Below, piece after piece: positions 37,604-48,096 of a stretch of 64,000 bases of DNA. The DNA is from an uncultured Sphingomonadaceae bacterium (GTDB lineage Bacteria; Pseudomonadota; Alphaproteobacteria; Sphingomonadales; Sphingomonadaceae), in the NCBI GenBank assembly GCA_903871605.1, contig CAIQHF010000036.1:372001-436000 (forward strand). Direction: 5' to 3'. A program made the position numbers and the translations under genes. The notes under the pieces are model-generated. The model ran no database searches and was not told where the DNA came from. It worked only from the letters and a program-made list of their open reading frames with translations. Numbering within the stretch: the stretch's first letter is position 1; each line of letters starts with the position of its first letter.

Positions 37604-38227
37604 ATGGCCATCGAGATGCTGATCACCCGATATGGACTGCTCGCGCTGTTCGTCGGATCGGGGCTCGAGGGCGAGGCCGTGGTCGTCACCGGTGGCATCC
37701 TCGCGCACAAGGGTATGGTGTCGCTGTCGGGCGCGATGCTGGTCTCCGCGCTCGGCTCCTGCCTCGCCGATCAGCTGTGGTTCTTCGCGGGACGCTATTG
37801 CCGCCACTATCGCTGGGTGCAGACGCTGATCGCGCGGCCCGCCTTCGCGCGCGCGGTCGGCTTCCTCGAGCGTCATCCGACCGCGTTCATCTTCGGATTC
37901 CGCTTCATCTACGGCATGCGCACGGTCAGCCCGATCGCGATCGGCACGACGCAGGTCGAGACGCGCAGGTTCGTGCTGCTCAACATGCTGTCGGCGGCGA
38001 TCTGGGGCCCGCTGTTCACGCTGCTCGGCTATGCGTTCGGACGCGCGATCGACCCGCTGCTGCATCGTATCCGCGCCGGATTCGCAGACGGGCTGATCGG
38101 CCTGGCGGTGATCGTCGCGATCGGACTGGTCGTGCTGTGGGCGGTACGGCGCTTCGCCGCGCCGCATCGGGCGGGGCATGCCGAGCTGGACGACGCATCG
38201 CCACGACCGGTATCGGACGACATATGA
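37604..38227 (+). CDS. DedA family membrane protein
   Basis: The 207-residue protein has the family start GLLALFVGSGLEGEAVVV, the motif GSCLADQLWFFAGRY, and the RFIYGMRTVSPIAIG segment that resembles the conserved arginine-containing VTT motif. About four to five membrane helices are visible. DedA proteins have been linked to lipid-carrier or phospholipid flipping. Its TGA overlaps the mazG ATG (ATGA), giving co-translation. Confidence 0.9.
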   Translation: MAIEMLITRYGLLALFVGSGLEGEAVVVTGGILAHKGMVSLSGAMLVSALGSCLADQLWFFAGRYCRHYRWVQTLIARPAFARAVGFLERHPTAFIFGFRFIYGMRTVSPIAIGTTQVETRRFVLLNMLSAAIWGPLFTLLGYAFGRAIDPLLHRIRAGFADGLIGLAVIVAIGLVVLWAVRRFAAPHRAGHAELDDASPRPVSDDI

Positions 38228-39048
38228 CCCCCGACCCGATTTCTCGCCCCGACCCGGATCCCGACAGCGACGCCGCCGCCGCGCTGCGCCGGCTCGCCGC
38301 GATCATGGCGCGGCTCCGTGACCCCGAGACGGGCTGTCCGTGGGATGTCGTGCAGGGTTTCGCGACGATCGCGCCCTATACGATCGAGGAAGCCTATGAG
38401 GTCGCCGACGCGATCGCGCGCGCCGACATGGCGGATCTGTGCGGTGAACTCGGCGACCTCCAACTCCAGATCGTGTTTCACGCGCGCATCGCCGAGGAAG
38501 CGGGGCATTTCGCACTCGCCGACGTGATCACCGGGATCGCCGACAAGATGGTGCGCCGCCATCCGCACGTCTTCGCCGACGCCTCCACCGGCGACGCGCG
38601 GCCCGATCCGCGCGCCGAACGCGCCGGCTGGGAGACGATCAAGGCCGAGGAGCGCGCGCGCCGCAACGAGACGGGCGCGCTCGCCGGCGTCGCGCTCGGT
38701 CTTCCGGCGTTGCTGCGCGCCGAAAAGCTGCAGAAGCGCGCCGCGCGCACCGGCTTCGACTGGCCCGATGCCGACGGGCCGCGCGCCAAGGTCGCCGAGG
38801 AGATCGCCGAGATCGAGACCGCCGCCGACGCCACCGCGCGCGCCGAGGAGATGGGCGACCTGCTGTTCGCCGTCGTCAACTGGGCACGCCATATGAACAT
38901 CGATCCGGAAGCCGCTCTGCGTGCCGCGAACAGCAAGTTCGAGCGCCGCTTCGCCGCAATGGAGAAATCGGCCGGCGACGGCTTCGCGGCGCTGTCGCTC
39001 GTGGCCAAGGAAGCGCTGTGGGATGCGGCCAAGGCGGCGGGGCTCTAG
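38224..39048 (+). CDS. mazG: Nucleoside triphosphate pyrophosphohydrolase
   Basis: The 274-residue enzyme hydrolyses nucleoside triphosphates to monophosphates, cleaning nucleotide pools. The first domain has CPWDVVQGFATIAPYTIEEAYE and the metal-binding ExxE/ED pattern (CGELGDLQLQ). The second MazG domain repeats it (EEIAEIE and EEMGDLLFAVVNWAR). Length matches the E. coli-type two-domain protein. It follows dedA with a 4-base overlap. Confidence 0.95.
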   Translation: MTPDPISRPDPDPDSDAAAALRRLAAIMARLRDPETGCPWDVVQGFATIAPYTIEEAYEVADAIARADMADLCGELGDLQLQIVFHARIAEEAGHFALADVITGIADKMVRRHPHVFADASTGDARPDPRAERAGWETIKAEERARRNETGALAGVALGLPALLRAEKLQKRAARTGFDWPDADGPRAKVAEEIAEIETAADATARAEEMGDLLFAVVNWARHMNIDPEAALRAANSKFERRFAAMEKSAGDGFAALSLVAKEALWDAAKAAGL

Positions 39049-39119
39049 CCGCGCACGTCGCGCGCGCGCCCCTTGTCTCCGCCATTGACGACGACGCGCC
39101 GCGCACGGCAGAAGCGGCC

Positions 39120-39824
39120 ATGACCGAAGCCGTCGATTCCGCGCCCCTTCCCGTTCCTGCCGAGCCTGCCGCCGACGATCGGCGCCGTCCGCACGAGGTC
39201 GAGACGCAGCGTCGCGGCGTGTTGTTCGTCGTCTCGTCGCCATCGGGCGCGGGCAAGTCGACGATCTCGCGGATGCTGATCGAGGCGGACGGGCAGATCG
39301 AACTGTCGGTGTCGGCGACGACGCGGCCGATCCGCCCGGGCGAGGTCGATGGCCGCGATTATCGGTTCGTCGACACGCCGACGTTCAAGCAGATGGTCGC
39401 CGACGACGAATTCCTCGAATGGGCGCATGTCTTTGACCATCGCTACGGCACGCCGCGCGCGCCGGTCGAGGCGATGCTTCACCAAGGCCGCGACGTGCTG
39501 TTCGACATCGACTGGCAGGGCGCGCAGCAGCTCTACCAGCAGGCCGCCGGCGACGTCGTGCGCGTGTTCATCCTGCCGCCCTCGATGGCGGAGCTCGAGC
39601 GCCGGCTGCGCGGCCGCGGCACCGACAGCGCCGACGTCATCGATCGCCGGATGGAGCGCGCGGTCGCCGAGATCGGTCATTGGGACGGCTATGACTATGT
39701 GCTGGTTAACGACGATGTCGAGCGCTGCTTCGCGCAGGTCCGCCTGATCCTGCGCGCCGAGCGGCTGCGCCGCCATCGGCAGCTCGGGCTGATCGGGTTC
39801 ACGCGCAAGCTGATGCGGGGGTGA
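39120..39824 (+). CDS. gmk: Guanylate kinase
   Basis: The 234-residue enzyme phosphorylates GMP to GDP. The P-loop is SSPSGAGKST. GMP-binding residues are in SVSATTRPIRPGEVDGRDYRF. It carries an N-terminal extension of about 45 residues rich in Pro/Ala/Asp compared with E. coli. The start ATG 39120 is the best near the fold. A hairpin follows directly. Confidence 0.95.
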   Translation: MTEAVDSAPLPVPAEPAADDRRRPHEVETQRRGVLFVVSSPSGAGKSTISRMLIEADGQIELSVSATTRPIRPGEVDGRDYRFVDTPTFKQMVADDEFLEWAHVFDHRYGTPRAPVEAMLHQGRDVLFDIDWQGAQQLYQQAAGDVVRVFILPPSMAELERRLRGRGTDSADVIDRRMERAVAEIGHWDGYDYVLVNDDVERCFAQVRLILRAERLRRHRQLGLIGFTRKLMRG

Positions 39825-39830
39825 CGACCG

Positions 39831-39851
39831 CCCTCGCCGCGATGGCGAGGG
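39831..39851. terminator. Terminator hairpin between gmk and hflX
   Basis: A perfect 8-bp stem CCCTCGCC/GGCGAGGG with a 5-base loop fills the 29-base gap between two converging genes. Confidence 0.6.
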
Positions 39852-39853
39852 GC

Positions 39854-41152
39854 TCAGCCGCGCGCCGCGAACCGCGCCCAGTCGATGTCGCTCAGCCGCA
39901 CGTCGAGCCGGGTCATCGCCTCGCCCGTCTCGCTGGCGAGCACCTCGCCATGCTGGTGCAGCCACGCGATCGCTGCGCCGTCGCCCGGATCGATCCGCAC
40001 CGTGTGGACGCGCGAGCCGCGGCTGAGCGTGTCCGATATGACCCGCGCGAGCGCGTCCACGCCCTCGCCGGTCAGCGCCGAGATCGGCACGGCGTCGTCG
40101 CGCCGCGATGCTTCCTCGCGCACCGCAGCCGCGGCATCGTCATCGAGCGCGTCGATCTTGTTCCACGCCTCGATCACGGTCGCGCCGCCCTCGCCACCGA
40201 TCGCGCCGATCTCGGTGAGCACCGCGGCGACGTCTTCGGCTTGCGCATCGGTGTCGGGGTGCGACAGGTCGCGGACGTGGACGATGATGTCGGCGGTCAC
40301 CACCTCCTCGAGCGTCGCGCGAAAGGCGGCGACGAGCTGCGTCGGCAGATCGGAGACGAAGCCGACCGTGTCGGAGAGGATCGCCTTGTCGATTCCCGGC
40401 AGACGGATGTGCCGCATCGTCGGATCGAGCGTCGCGAACAGCAGGTCCTTGGCCATCACGTCGGCGCCGGTCATGCGATTGAACAGCGTCGACTTGCCGG
40501 CATTGGTGTAGCCGACCAGCGCGACCACCGGCCACGGCGCACGGCGCCGCCGATCGCGATGCAGACCTCTTGTGCGAGAAACCTGCTCCAACTCCTTGCG
40601 GAGCTTGGCCATCCGGTCGCGGATGAGGCGCCTGTCCGCCTCGATCTGGGTTTCGCCTGGGCCGCCCAGAAAGCCGAAGCCGCCACGCTGCCGTTCAAGG
40701 TGCGTCCAGCTGCGGACCAGCCGCCCGGCCTGATAATCGAGATGCGCGAGCTCGACCTGCAGCCGCCCTTCGGCGGTCGCCGCGCGTTCGCCGAAAATCT
40801 CGAGGATCAGCCCGGTGCGGTCGATCACCTTGGTGCCGATCGCCTTCTCCAGATTGCGCTGCTGGATCGGCGTCACCGTCGCATCGACGACGACGAGCTC
40901 GGCATCGGCGATCCGCGCCGCCTCGGCGAGCTGCTCGACCTGGCCCGATCCCAGTAGCGTCGCCGCCTTGGGGCTGCGCAGCCGGAAGGCGACGCGTTCT
41001 ACGACGTCGAGCCCGATCGCCGCGGCAAGCCCGGCGACCTCGTCGAGCCGCGCTTCGGCGCTGCGGTTATGCGGTCCGGTCTCGGGCAGCGTGACGATCG
41101 CGCGCGCGCCGCGGACGATCCCGTCCTTCTCCTCGCGTCCGAACCCGCTCAA
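39854..41152 (-). CDS. hflX: Ribosome-associated GTPase HflX
   Basis: The 432-residue GTPase has the N-terminal HflX domain and the G domain with [22 protein letters not shown] and WNKID. By family it splits stalled ribosomes under stress. It uses a TTG start at 41152 that overlaps the hfq stop by four bases (TTGA), so it is coupled to hfq. This hfq-hflX pairing is widely conserved. Confidence 0.95.
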   Translation of the reverse strand: MSGFGREEKDGIVRGARAIVTLPETGPHNRSAEARLDEVAGLAAAIGLDVVERVAFRLRSPKAATLLGSGQVEQLAEAARIADAELVVVDATVTPIQQRNLEKAIGTKVIDRTGLILEIFGERAATAEGRLQVELAHLDYQAGRLVRSWTHLERQRGGFGFLGGPGETQIEADRRLIRDRMAKLRKELEQVSRTRGLHRDRRRRAPWPVVALVGYTNAGKSTLFNRMTGADVMAKDLLFATLDPTMRHIRLPGIDKAILSDTVGFVSDLPTQLVAAFRATLEEVVTADIIVHVRDLSHPDTDAQAEDVAAVLTEIGAIGGEGGATVIEAWNKIDALDDDAAAAVREEASRRDDAVPISALTGEGVDALARVISDTLSRGSRVHTVRIDPGDGAAIAWLHQHGEVLASETGEAMTRLDVRLSDIDWARFAARG

Positions 41153-41649
41153 TCGGCGTCCGCTTCGTCGTCGTCATCGTCGTCGACCTCGGCGAGATTG
41201 ACCGGATGGAGCGGCTGCACGGTCGAGATGGCGTGCTTGTACACCAGCTGGCTCTGCCCGTCGCGACGCAGCAGCAGGCAGAACAGGTCGTAGGCGGCGA
41301 CCTCGCCCTGCAACATCACCCCGTTGACCAGGAACATCGTCACCGGCTCGCGCGACGATTTGACCGCATTGAGGAAGATTTCCTGGAGCAATGCGCCGCG
41401 CTTGCTCTCGGCGAACGCCCTCTCGATCGGGGCGAGATCGAGCGCATGCGCGGGCATCACGGTCGAGATCGCATGCTTGTAGATGAGCTGGCTCTGCCCG
41501 TCGCGGCGGAGCAGCACCGAGAAATTGTCGAACCAGGTGATGATCCCCTGGAGCTTGACGCCCTTGACCAGGAACATCGTCACGGGGGTCTTGGACTTCC
41601 TCAGAGCATTGAGGAACATATCTTGGAGATTATTGGGCTTTTCGGCCAT
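41149..41649 (-). CDS. hfq: RNA chaperone Hfq with two fused Sm domains
   Basis: The 166-residue protein contains two complete Hfq domains. The first (about residues 6-70) has [20 protein letters not shown] and YKHAIST. The second (about 87-150) has [20 protein letters not shown] and again YKHAISTV. An acidic tail with six aspartates follows. Normal Hfq is a hexamer of single domains, so a ring of three fused chains is expected (inference). It pairs small RNAs with mRNAs. It sits downstream of ntrX and is coupled to hflX. Confidence 0.95.
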   Translation of the reverse strand: MAEKPNNLQDMFLNALRKSKTPVTMFLVKGVKLQGIITWFDNFSVLLRRDGQSQLIYKHAISTVMPAHALDLAPIERAFAESKRGALLQEIFLNAVKSSREPVTMFLVNGVMLQGEVAAYDLFCLLLRRDGQSQLVYKHAISTVQPLHPVNLAEVDDDDDDEADAD

Positions 41650-41783
41650 GGACCTGTCTCCGGTCGGATTGGCGGGACGTAGCCCGCATGCGCCGTTCGT
41701 TGGCGTTTCGCACCCCTGCCGAATGCCGGGGCGCGGTGAATGTAGGTCGCGGGCCCGATCGCGGCAAGGCCGCGCGCGCAGGC

Positions 41784-43169
41784 TTATTCGTCGCTGTCCT
41801 TGATGTCGACCAGCCCGAGCGACTTGAGCTTGCGGTGCAAGGCCGAACGCTCCATCCCGATGAAGGTCGCGGTGCGCGAGATATTGCCCGAGAAGCGCCG
41901 GATCTGGACGCGCAGATATTCGCGCTCGAACGTCTCGCGCGCCTCGCGCAAGGGGGTGCCCATGATCGACTTGGCGGCATTGCCGGGTGCCAGTTGCTGC
42001 TGGTCGGAGACGACCTCGGCGGGCAGCATGTCCGCGTCGATCCGCGCGATCCGGTCGCCCGGCGCCATGATCATCGTGCGCTCGACGATGTTGCGCAGCT
42101 GGCGGACGTTGCCGGGCCAGTCATAGGCCTGGAGCGCGGCCAGCGCCTCGGCGGAAATCTCCGGATTGGCGACACGGCGTTCGGCCGCATAACGCGCGGC
42201 GAAATGCTGGACAAGCGCGGGAATGTCGTCGCGTCGCTCGGACAGCGACGGAAGGACGACGGGCACGACATTCAATCGATAGTATAAATCCTCGCGGAAG
42301 CGACCCGCCTCTATCTCGTCCTGCAGGATGCGCGAGGTCGCCGAGACGACGCGGACATCGACCTTGACCATCTGCGAGCCACCCACGCGCGTAAAGCTCT
42401 GGTCGGTGAGCACGCGCAGGATGCGCCCCTGCGTGTTGAGCGGCATGTCGGCGATCTCGTCGAGGAACAGCGTCCCGCCATGGGCCTGCTCGAGCAGGCC
42501 GGCGCGGACCTGTTCGCCGCCCTCCTCCGCGCCGAACAGCTCCTCCTCGACGCGCTCGGGGGTCATCCGCGCGGCCGACACGACGACGAACGGCGCATCG
42601 GCGCGATTCGACCAGAGGTGGAGCAGCCGCGCGGCGACCTCCTTGCCGACGCCGGCGGGCCCGGTGATCAGCACGCGGCTGCCCGTCGCGGCGACGCGCT
42701 TGAGCGTCGCGCGCACCGCGTTGATCGCGGCCGACTGGCCGTTGAGCTCCTCGTCCTGGCCGATTTGCGCGCGCAGCGTCGCATTCTCGCGCTTGAGCCG
42801 CTCGGTCTCGGTGGCGCGCGCGACGAGCAGCAGCAGCCGCTCGGCCTCGAACGGCTTTTCGATGAAATCGGCCGCGCCGCGCCGGATCGCGGCGACCGCG
42901 GTGTCGAGATTGCCATGCCCAGAGATCACCAGCACGGGCAGCGATGGATCGCGCCGCTTGATCTCGTCGAGCAGCTCGAGCCCGTCGAGCTTCGAGCCCT
43001 GCAGCCAGACGTCGAGCAACACGAGGCTCGGCCGGCGTTCGCGGATCGCGGCGAGCGCCGAATCGCTGTCGGCCGCGGTGCGCGCGCCATAGCCCTCGTC
43101 CTCGAGCACGCCCGCGACGAGTTCGCGGATGTCCAGCTCATCGTCGACGATCAATACATCCAAAGGCAT
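41784..43169 (-). CDS. ntrX: Response regulator NtrX, without GAFTGA motif
   Basis: The 461-residue protein has a receiver with phospho-Asp53 (LLDVWLQ), a AAA+ domain with Walker A GPAGVGKE and Walker [11 protein letters not shown], and a Fis-type C-terminal helix-turn-helix. The sigma-54-contacting loop GAFTGA is replaced by GAEEGG, so classical sigma-54 activation is doubtful. NtrY, its kinase, precedes it with a four-base gap. In alphaproteobacteria NtrYX affects nitrogen, redox and envelope traits. Confidence 0.95.
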   Translation of the reverse strand: MPLDVLIVDDELDIRELVAGVLEDEGYGARTAADSDSALAAIRERRPSLVLLDVWLQGSKLDGLELLDEIKRRDPSLPVLVISGHGNLDTAVAAIRRGAADFIEKPFEAERLLLLVARATETERLKRENATLRAQIGQDEELNGQSAAINAVRATLKRVAATGSRVLITGPAGVGKEVAARLLHLWSNRADAPFVVVSAARMTPERVEEELFGAEEGGEQVRAGLLEQAHGGTLFLDEIADMPLNTQGRILRVLTDQSFTRVGGSQMVKVDVRVVSATSRILQDEIEAGRFREDLYYRLNVVPVVLPSLSERRDDIPALVQHFAARYAAERRVANPEISAEALAALQAYDWPGNVRQLRNIVERTMIMAPGDRIARIDADMLPAEVVSDQQQLAPGNAAKSIMGTPLREARETFEREYLRVQIRRFSGNISRTATFIGMERSALHRKLKSLGLVDIKDSDE

Positions 43170-43173
43170 GGGT

Positions 43174-45447
43174 CTATCCGGCTTTCATTCGGGTGAGTTC
43201 GGTGGGACGGGCTTCGTCGCCGGAGCCATGCTCCTCGAGGGCGCCGGCAAGCGGTGCGAGCGTCGCGGTATCGAGCAGGATGCGGACCACGGTTCCGCCA
43301 CCCGGACGGTCGGTGAAGGCGATCGTGCCGAAATGCTCCTCGACGATCTTCTTGACGATCGCGAGCCCGAGACCGGTGCCACGCGCGCGCGTCGTCATAT
43401 AGGGTTCGGTCAGCCGTTCGCGCTCGGCGGGGAGACCAATGCCGGTGTCGGCCAGCTCGATGGAAAGACGATCCGCCTGCTCGCCGATGGTCATGCCGAC
43501 CTCGGCGTCCGGAGAGATGTCTCCCTTCTCGTGAATGGCTTCCACCGCATTCTTGACGATGTTCGTCAGCGCCTGGCCGAGCAGGCGGCGATCGCACACG
43601 ACGACCGGCGAGGGATCGGGCGCATCGAGCGTGAATCGGATCCCCGGGTGCGCGACCTCGTGCAGGAACAATGCCTGGCGCGCGATCTCGACGATCGGCT
43701 CGGGCCGGAACACGGGCTTGGGGACGCGCGCAAAGGAGGAGAATTCGTCGACCATCCGACGCAGGTCGCCAACCTGTCGGACGATGGTCTGCGTCAGCCG
43801 CTCGAACACCGCGGGATCGCTCGTCACCTCCTTGCCGTACCGGCGCTGGAGCCGCTCGGCGGCAAGCTGGATCGGGGTGAGCGGGTTCTTGATCTCGTGC
43901 GCGATGCGGCGCGCGACGTCGGACCAGGCGGCGCGACGCTGATCGAGCAATTGCTGCGTGATATCGTCGAAGGTGAGCACGTGGCCGCCGTCCGATGCGA
44001 CCAGCGTCACCGCAAGCGTGCGCATTTCGCCCCCGCTGGCGAGCTGCACGATCGATTCGCGGCCGCCCTCGCCGATCAGCCGGTCGAGCTCGGGTGCGAG
44101 TTCGCCCAGCGGCCGGCCGATCACGCTCTGGTCCCCCGCGCGCAGCAGCGTGTCGGCGGACTGGTTGGAGAGCCGCACCCGGCGTTCGGCATCGACCGAG
44201 ATCACCCCCGCGCTGACCCCGGACAACACCGCCTCGGTCAGCGCGCGGCGCTGGTCGAGCTGCAGGTTGGCGCCGACCAGCGCGCCGGTCTGTTCCTCGA
44301 TCCGCCTCGTCATCCGGTTGAACGCGGTGGCGAGCGCGCCGACCTCGTCGCGCCGTTCGGCGGGCGCGACGCGCACCGAGAGATCGCCCAGCGTCACCCG
44401 CCGCGCCGCGCCGACCAGCGCGGTAATCGGCCGCGTCAGCCGATCCGCGACGGTGAAGGCGATCCAGATCGCCGCGGCGACGATCAGCAGCGAGACGACG
44501 AACAGCGCGGCGTTGAACTGCAGCTGCAGCGAGCGCGAGCGATCGAGCAGGCTGACATAGTCGCCGAGCGCGCGCTTGGCGCGCAGCGACTGGATCAGCA
44601 CCAGCGGATCGACGTGGCGCGACGCATAGAGATAGAGATGCGTCTTGGGATCGATCGCGATCCGCGCCTCCATGCGATCGGCGACCGCCGCGGTCTGGAT
44701 GGCGCCGCGATTGAGCACGGGCAGCAGCGACGTCGGAAGAAGCTGCGCGACGGGGCGGTCGGAATTGAGATTGGTGAACGCAAGGAGCTGCGGCGCGCCG
44801 TCGCGGCCGAGACCGATCAGCGCGATCTCCGAAAGTTGCCGGTTGGTGATCTGCTCGGCGAGGAACGGCGGAAAGCGCGGATCGTCGAGCGACGAAGCGA
44901 GCGCCAGCGCGTTGCGGAAATCCGTCGCCATCGGGACCATGTCGCCCTCGATCCGCTGGCGGTTCTCGCCGACATAGGCCTGCGCGACGCGATCGGCGTT
45001 GACCAGCACGGTCCGCGCCGAGTCCGAGAACCAGAAGGCCACGCCATATTGGAACAGCAGCGAGGCGAAGATCACCACCAGCAGCGTCGGGAAGGCGGCG
45101 ATCATCGAGAAGATCGCGACGAGACGGACGTGCAGCCGTCCGCCGCTGCTGCCCTCGATGCGCTTGCGCGCGAGACGGCGCGCCAGCAGCACCATCACGC
45201 CGATCCACGGCAGCAGATTGGCGACGAGCAGCAGCGCGACCAGCGGCGGCGTCAGCAAACGCTCGGGCGTGCCGCCGTCGACGACGAAATACCAGCTCGC
45301 CGCGAAGATGCCGAGCGCCACGATCACGGTGCCGATCTCGATCAGCGCCATGATCGTGCCGCGGCGATAGGCCACGGTCAGCCGGCGCCGCCAGCGGGGC
45401 AGCCGGGATACCGGCCAGGATTCGGAACGCGCCATCAGTGCCGCCAT
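43174..45447 (-). CDS. ntrY: Sensor histidine kinase NtrY
   Basis: The 757-residue inner-membrane kinase has about four transmembrane helices, three within residues 30-140 and one near 310 before the HAMP segment. A periplasmic sensor region lies between, then a HAMP, a PAS domain, the dimerisation motif [10 protein letters not shown] with the phospho-His, and ATP-binding boxes (NIVKNAVEA, GIGLP, GTGLGLAI). It is the partner of NtrX. Confidence 0.95.
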   Translation of the reverse strand: MAALMARSESWPVSRLPRWRRRLTVAYRRGTIMALIEIGTVIVALGIFAASWYFVVDGGTPERLLTPPLVALLLVANLLPWIGVMVLLARRLARKRIEGSSGGRLHVRLVAIFSMIAAFPTLLVVIFASLLFQYGVAFWFSDSARTVLVNADRVAQAYVGENRQRIEGDMVPMATDFRNALALASSLDDPRFPPFLAEQITNRQLSEIALIGLGRDGAPQLLAFTNLNSDRPVAQLLPTSLLPVLNRGAIQTAAVADRMEARIAIDPKTHLYLYASRHVDPLVLIQSLRAKRALGDYVSLLDRSRSLQLQFNAALFVVSLLIVAAAIWIAFTVADRLTRPITALVGAARRVTLGDLSVRVAPAERRDEVGALATAFNRMTRRIEEQTGALVGANLQLDQRRALTEAVLSGVSAGVISVDAERRVRLSNQSADTLLRAGDQSVIGRPLGELAPELDRLIGEGGRESIVQLASGGEMRTLAVTLVASDGGHVLTFDDITQQLLDQRRAAWSDVARRIAHEIKNPLTPIQLAAERLQRRYGKEVTSDPAVFERLTQTIVRQVGDLRRMVDEFSSFARVPKPVFRPEPIVEIARQALFLHEVAHPGIRFTLDAPDPSPVVVCDRRLLGQALTNIVKNAVEAIHEKGDISPDAEVGMTIGEQADRLSIELADTGIGLPAERERLTEPYMTTRARGTGLGLAIVKKIVEEHFGTIAFTDRPGGGTVVRILLDTATLAPLAGALEEHGSGDEARPTELTRMKAG

Positions 45448-45520
45448 CGTGGCTATCCTACCACACAGCGTTGCCGAGACAACACGTTTGACCGCATGCT
45501 GGCGGCGAAGGTCGCCCGAT

Positions 45521-46972
45521 TCAGCCGCTTCGTCGCGTCATCGCGGGATCGATGCAGCGATCGGTAAGCTTCTTGCGCAGCGTGTTGCGATTGATGCCGA
45601 GCAGGCGCGCGGCGCGGATCTGGTTGCCCTTGGCGGCGGCGAGCGCGATCCGCAGCAGCGGCGCCTCGATTTCCGCAAGAAAGCGGTCATAGAGCCCGTC
45701 GGGCGGCAGGTCGCGCCCGAACGAGGCGAAATAGCGCGCCAGATGCAGCTCGACCGAGCCGACCAGCCCGCCTTCGGCCTCGATCGCCTGCGCGGGCTCG
45801 CACGGCCCCGCGCCGCCGAGCTGCGCCTCGATCGCGGCCATGCCGATGCGCTCCTCGCGGACCAGCGCGGCGAGCCGGCGCATCAGATTCTCGAGCTCGC
45901 GGACATTGCCCGGCCAGCCATGCCGCGTCAGCCGCATCACCGCGGCCTCGTCGAGCGTCTTGCGCGGCAGCCCGTCGGCGGCCGCGCGCTCGAGGAAATG
46001 GCGCGCGAGCTCGCCGACATCCTCGCTGCGCTGGCGCAGCGCGGGCAGGCGAACCGGAACGACGTTGAGCCGGTAATAGAGATCCTCGCGGAAGCCGCCC
46101 TCGGTGACGAGCCGCTCGATATCCTTGTTGGTCGCCGCGATCACGCGGACGTCGGCACGGATGCGCCGGGCGCCGCCGACCGTCGTGAACTCGCCCTCCT
46201 GGAGCACGCGCAGCAGGCGGGTCTGCGCCTCGAGCGGCATGTCGCCGATCTCGTCGAGGAAGAGCGTACCGCCCGCCGCCTGCTCGAAGCGACCCGCGGT
46301 GCGCTGCGCCGCGCCGGTGAACGCGCCGCGTTCATGCCCGAACAGCTCGCTTTCGATCAGCTCGCGCGGGATCGCCGCCATATTGACGGGAACGAACGGA
46401 TGGGCGCCGCGCGGGCCGAGATCGTGGATCGCGCGCGCGACGAGCTCCTTGCCGGTCCCCGATTCGCCGAGGATCAGCACGGTCAGATCGTTGGCGACGA
46501 CGCGCGCTATCGTGCGGAACACCAGCTGCATCGCCGGCGAGCGCCCGATCAGCGGCATCTCGTGCGCGCCGTCGCTGACCTGTTCGGGCGACGCGATGCG
46601 GCCCGCCAGCGCACCCGTGACCGCCCGCGCCAGTTCTTCCAGATCGAACGGCTTGGGGAGATAGTCGAACGCGCCCTGCTCGGTGGCGCGCACCGCGGTC
46701 GCCAGCGTGTTGCGCGCCGACAGCACGATCACGGGGAGGCCGGGATGGCGGCGGAGCAGATCGGGAACCAGCTCGAGCCCGTCGCCGTCGGGCAGCATGA
46801 CGTCGGTGACGAGAACGTCGGGCGCGAAATCGCCCAGCGCGCGACGCATGTCGGCAATCGTCCCGACGGTCTCGACGGTGTGCCCCTGGCGACGCAGCGC
46901 CTCGCGCACGACGGTGCGGATCGCGGCGTCGTCGTCGACGACGAGGATGCGGCCGGCGAGCATCGCGGTCAT
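45521..46972 (-). CDS. ntrC: Nitrogen regulator NtrC
   Basis: The 483-residue sigma-54 activator has phospho-Asp57 (VTDVML), Walker A GESGTGKE, the sigma-54 loop GAFTGA (intact), Walker [11 protein letters not shown] and a C-terminal Fis-type helix-turn-helix. It switches on nitrogen-assimilation genes when NtrB phosphorylates it. Its ATG overlaps the ntrB stop by four bases. A second ATG at 46963 is an alternative start. Confidence 0.96.
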   Translation of the reverse strand: MTAMLAGRILVVDDDAAIRTVVREALRRQGHTVETVGTIADMRRALGDFAPDVLVTDVMLPDGDGLELVPDLLRRHPGLPVIVLSARNTLATAVRATEQGAFDYLPKPFDLEELARAVTGALAGRIASPEQVSDGAHEMPLIGRSPAMQLVFRTIARVVANDLTVLILGESGTGKELVARAIHDLGPRGAHPFVPVNMAAIPRELIESELFGHERGAFTGAAQRTAGRFEQAAGGTLFLDEIGDMPLEAQTRLLRVLQEGEFTTVGGARRIRADVRVIAATNKDIERLVTEGGFREDLYYRLNVVPVRLPALRQRSEDVGELARHFLERAAADGLPRKTLDEAAVMRLTRHGWPGNVRELENLMRRLAALVREERIGMAAIEAQLGGAGPCEPAQAIEAEGGLVGSVELHLARYFASFGRDLPPDGLYDRFLAEIEAPLLRIALAAAKGNQIRAARLLGINRNTLRKKLTDRCIDPAMTRRSG

Positions 46973-48096
46973 GACGCCGGCACCGCGGCGGGGCGCGGCG
47001 CGCGCGGGAGGAGGACGCGGAAGACCGTCCGCTCGGGCTCGCCCTCGCGCGCATATTCGACGATCCCGCCCATCCCCGTCACCAGCTTGTCGACGAGCGC
47101 CAGCCCGATCCCGCTGCCCTTCGCCTTCGAGGTGATGAACGGATCGAACAGATGCGGCGCGAGCGCCGGCGGCGCGCCGGGGCCGTCGTCGATCACGCAG
47201 AATTCGATCGGCAGCGCCATCCGCTCCGAACGGCGGTTGAGCGTGGTGATCGAGACGCCGTGCCGATAGGCGGTGGTCAGTGTGATGGTGCCCCCCTCCT
47301 CGGTTGCCTCTGCCGCATTCTTGAGCAGGTTGAGCAGCACCTGCACCAGGGCGTCTCGGTTGCCCAGCACATCGGGCAGCGAGGGATCATAGAGTTCGCG
47401 GATCATGCGATGCTTGGCGAAGCCGGCGCGCGCCACCTCGCGCGCATGACCCAGCACGGTGTGGATGTTGAGCGCCTCGCTCGGCCGCGTCCGCGTGTCG
47501 GACAGACCCTCCATGCGGTCGATCAGCCCGGCGATGCGATCGACCTCGCCGGTGATCAGCTGGGTCAGCTCGATCTGCTCGGGGCCGGCGCCGCTCTGCA
47601 GCAGTTGCGCCGCACCGCGGATCCCCGACAGCGGGTTCTTGATCTCGTGCGCCAGTAGCGCGGCGGCGGCGGCGGCGGGCATACCGCGGCTGCTGCGCTC
47701 GCCATGCCGCGCGGCGATGTCGTGCGTGGCGCGGCCGTGGATCAGCACGATCCGCCAGCCGGGACGTTCGGGCAATGGCGCGACGGTCATGTCGGCGCGA
47801 TACGGGCGGCCGACGGGCACGATCATGTCGAGATCATAGGCGGCGATGGGCTGATCGGGCGCGACAGAGGTCAACGGATGCCCGGTCATCTCCTCGATCG
47901 TGCGGCCGATCACCGCGCTGCGCGACAGGATGAGAAGCGCCTCGGCGGCGGGGTTGCAGTCCCGCACGCAGCCGTCTGCGTCGATCACAAGCATGGCGGT
48001 CGGCAGCGCACCGAATAATTCGGTCGCACCGGGCGCGTCCGCCTCCCCCGCCCCCCGGCGTGCGAAGCGGATCAGGCGGCCGCCCGGGATCGCCAT
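46969..48096 (-). CDS. ntrB: Nitrogen sensor kinase NtrB
   Basis: The 375-residue cytoplasmic kinase has an N-terminal PAS domain, the phosphorylation motif [12 protein letters not shown], and ATP-binding motifs ([27 protein letters not shown]). With the PII protein it controls NtrC phosphorylation. Its start overlaps the dusB 3' end by 25 bases, giving tight coupling in the dusB-ntrB-ntrC order typical for the group. Confidence 0.96.
   Translation of the reverse strand: MAIPGGRLIRFARRGAGEADAPGATELFGALPTAMLVIDADGCVRDCNPAAEALLILSRSAVIGRTIEEMTGHPLTSVAPDQPIAAYDLDMIVPVGRPYRADMTVAPLPERPGWRIVLIHGRATHDIAARHGERSSRGMPAAAAAALLAHEIKNPLSGIRGAAQLLQSGAGPEQIELTQLITGEVDRIAGLIDRMEGLSDTRTRPSEALNIHTVLGHAREVARAGFAKHRMIRELYDPSLPDVLGNRDALVQVLLNLLKNAAEATEEGGTITLTTAYRHGVSITTLNRRSERMALPIEFCVIDDGPGAPPALAPHLFDPFITSKAKGSGIGLALVDKLVTGMGGIVEYAREGEPERTVFRVLLPRAPRPAAVPAS

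Noticed and set aside
43129-45567. A plus-strand frame of about 800 residues opposite ntrY
   Set aside because: It is low-complexity Arg/Asp/His-rich and antisense to a clear kinase gene.
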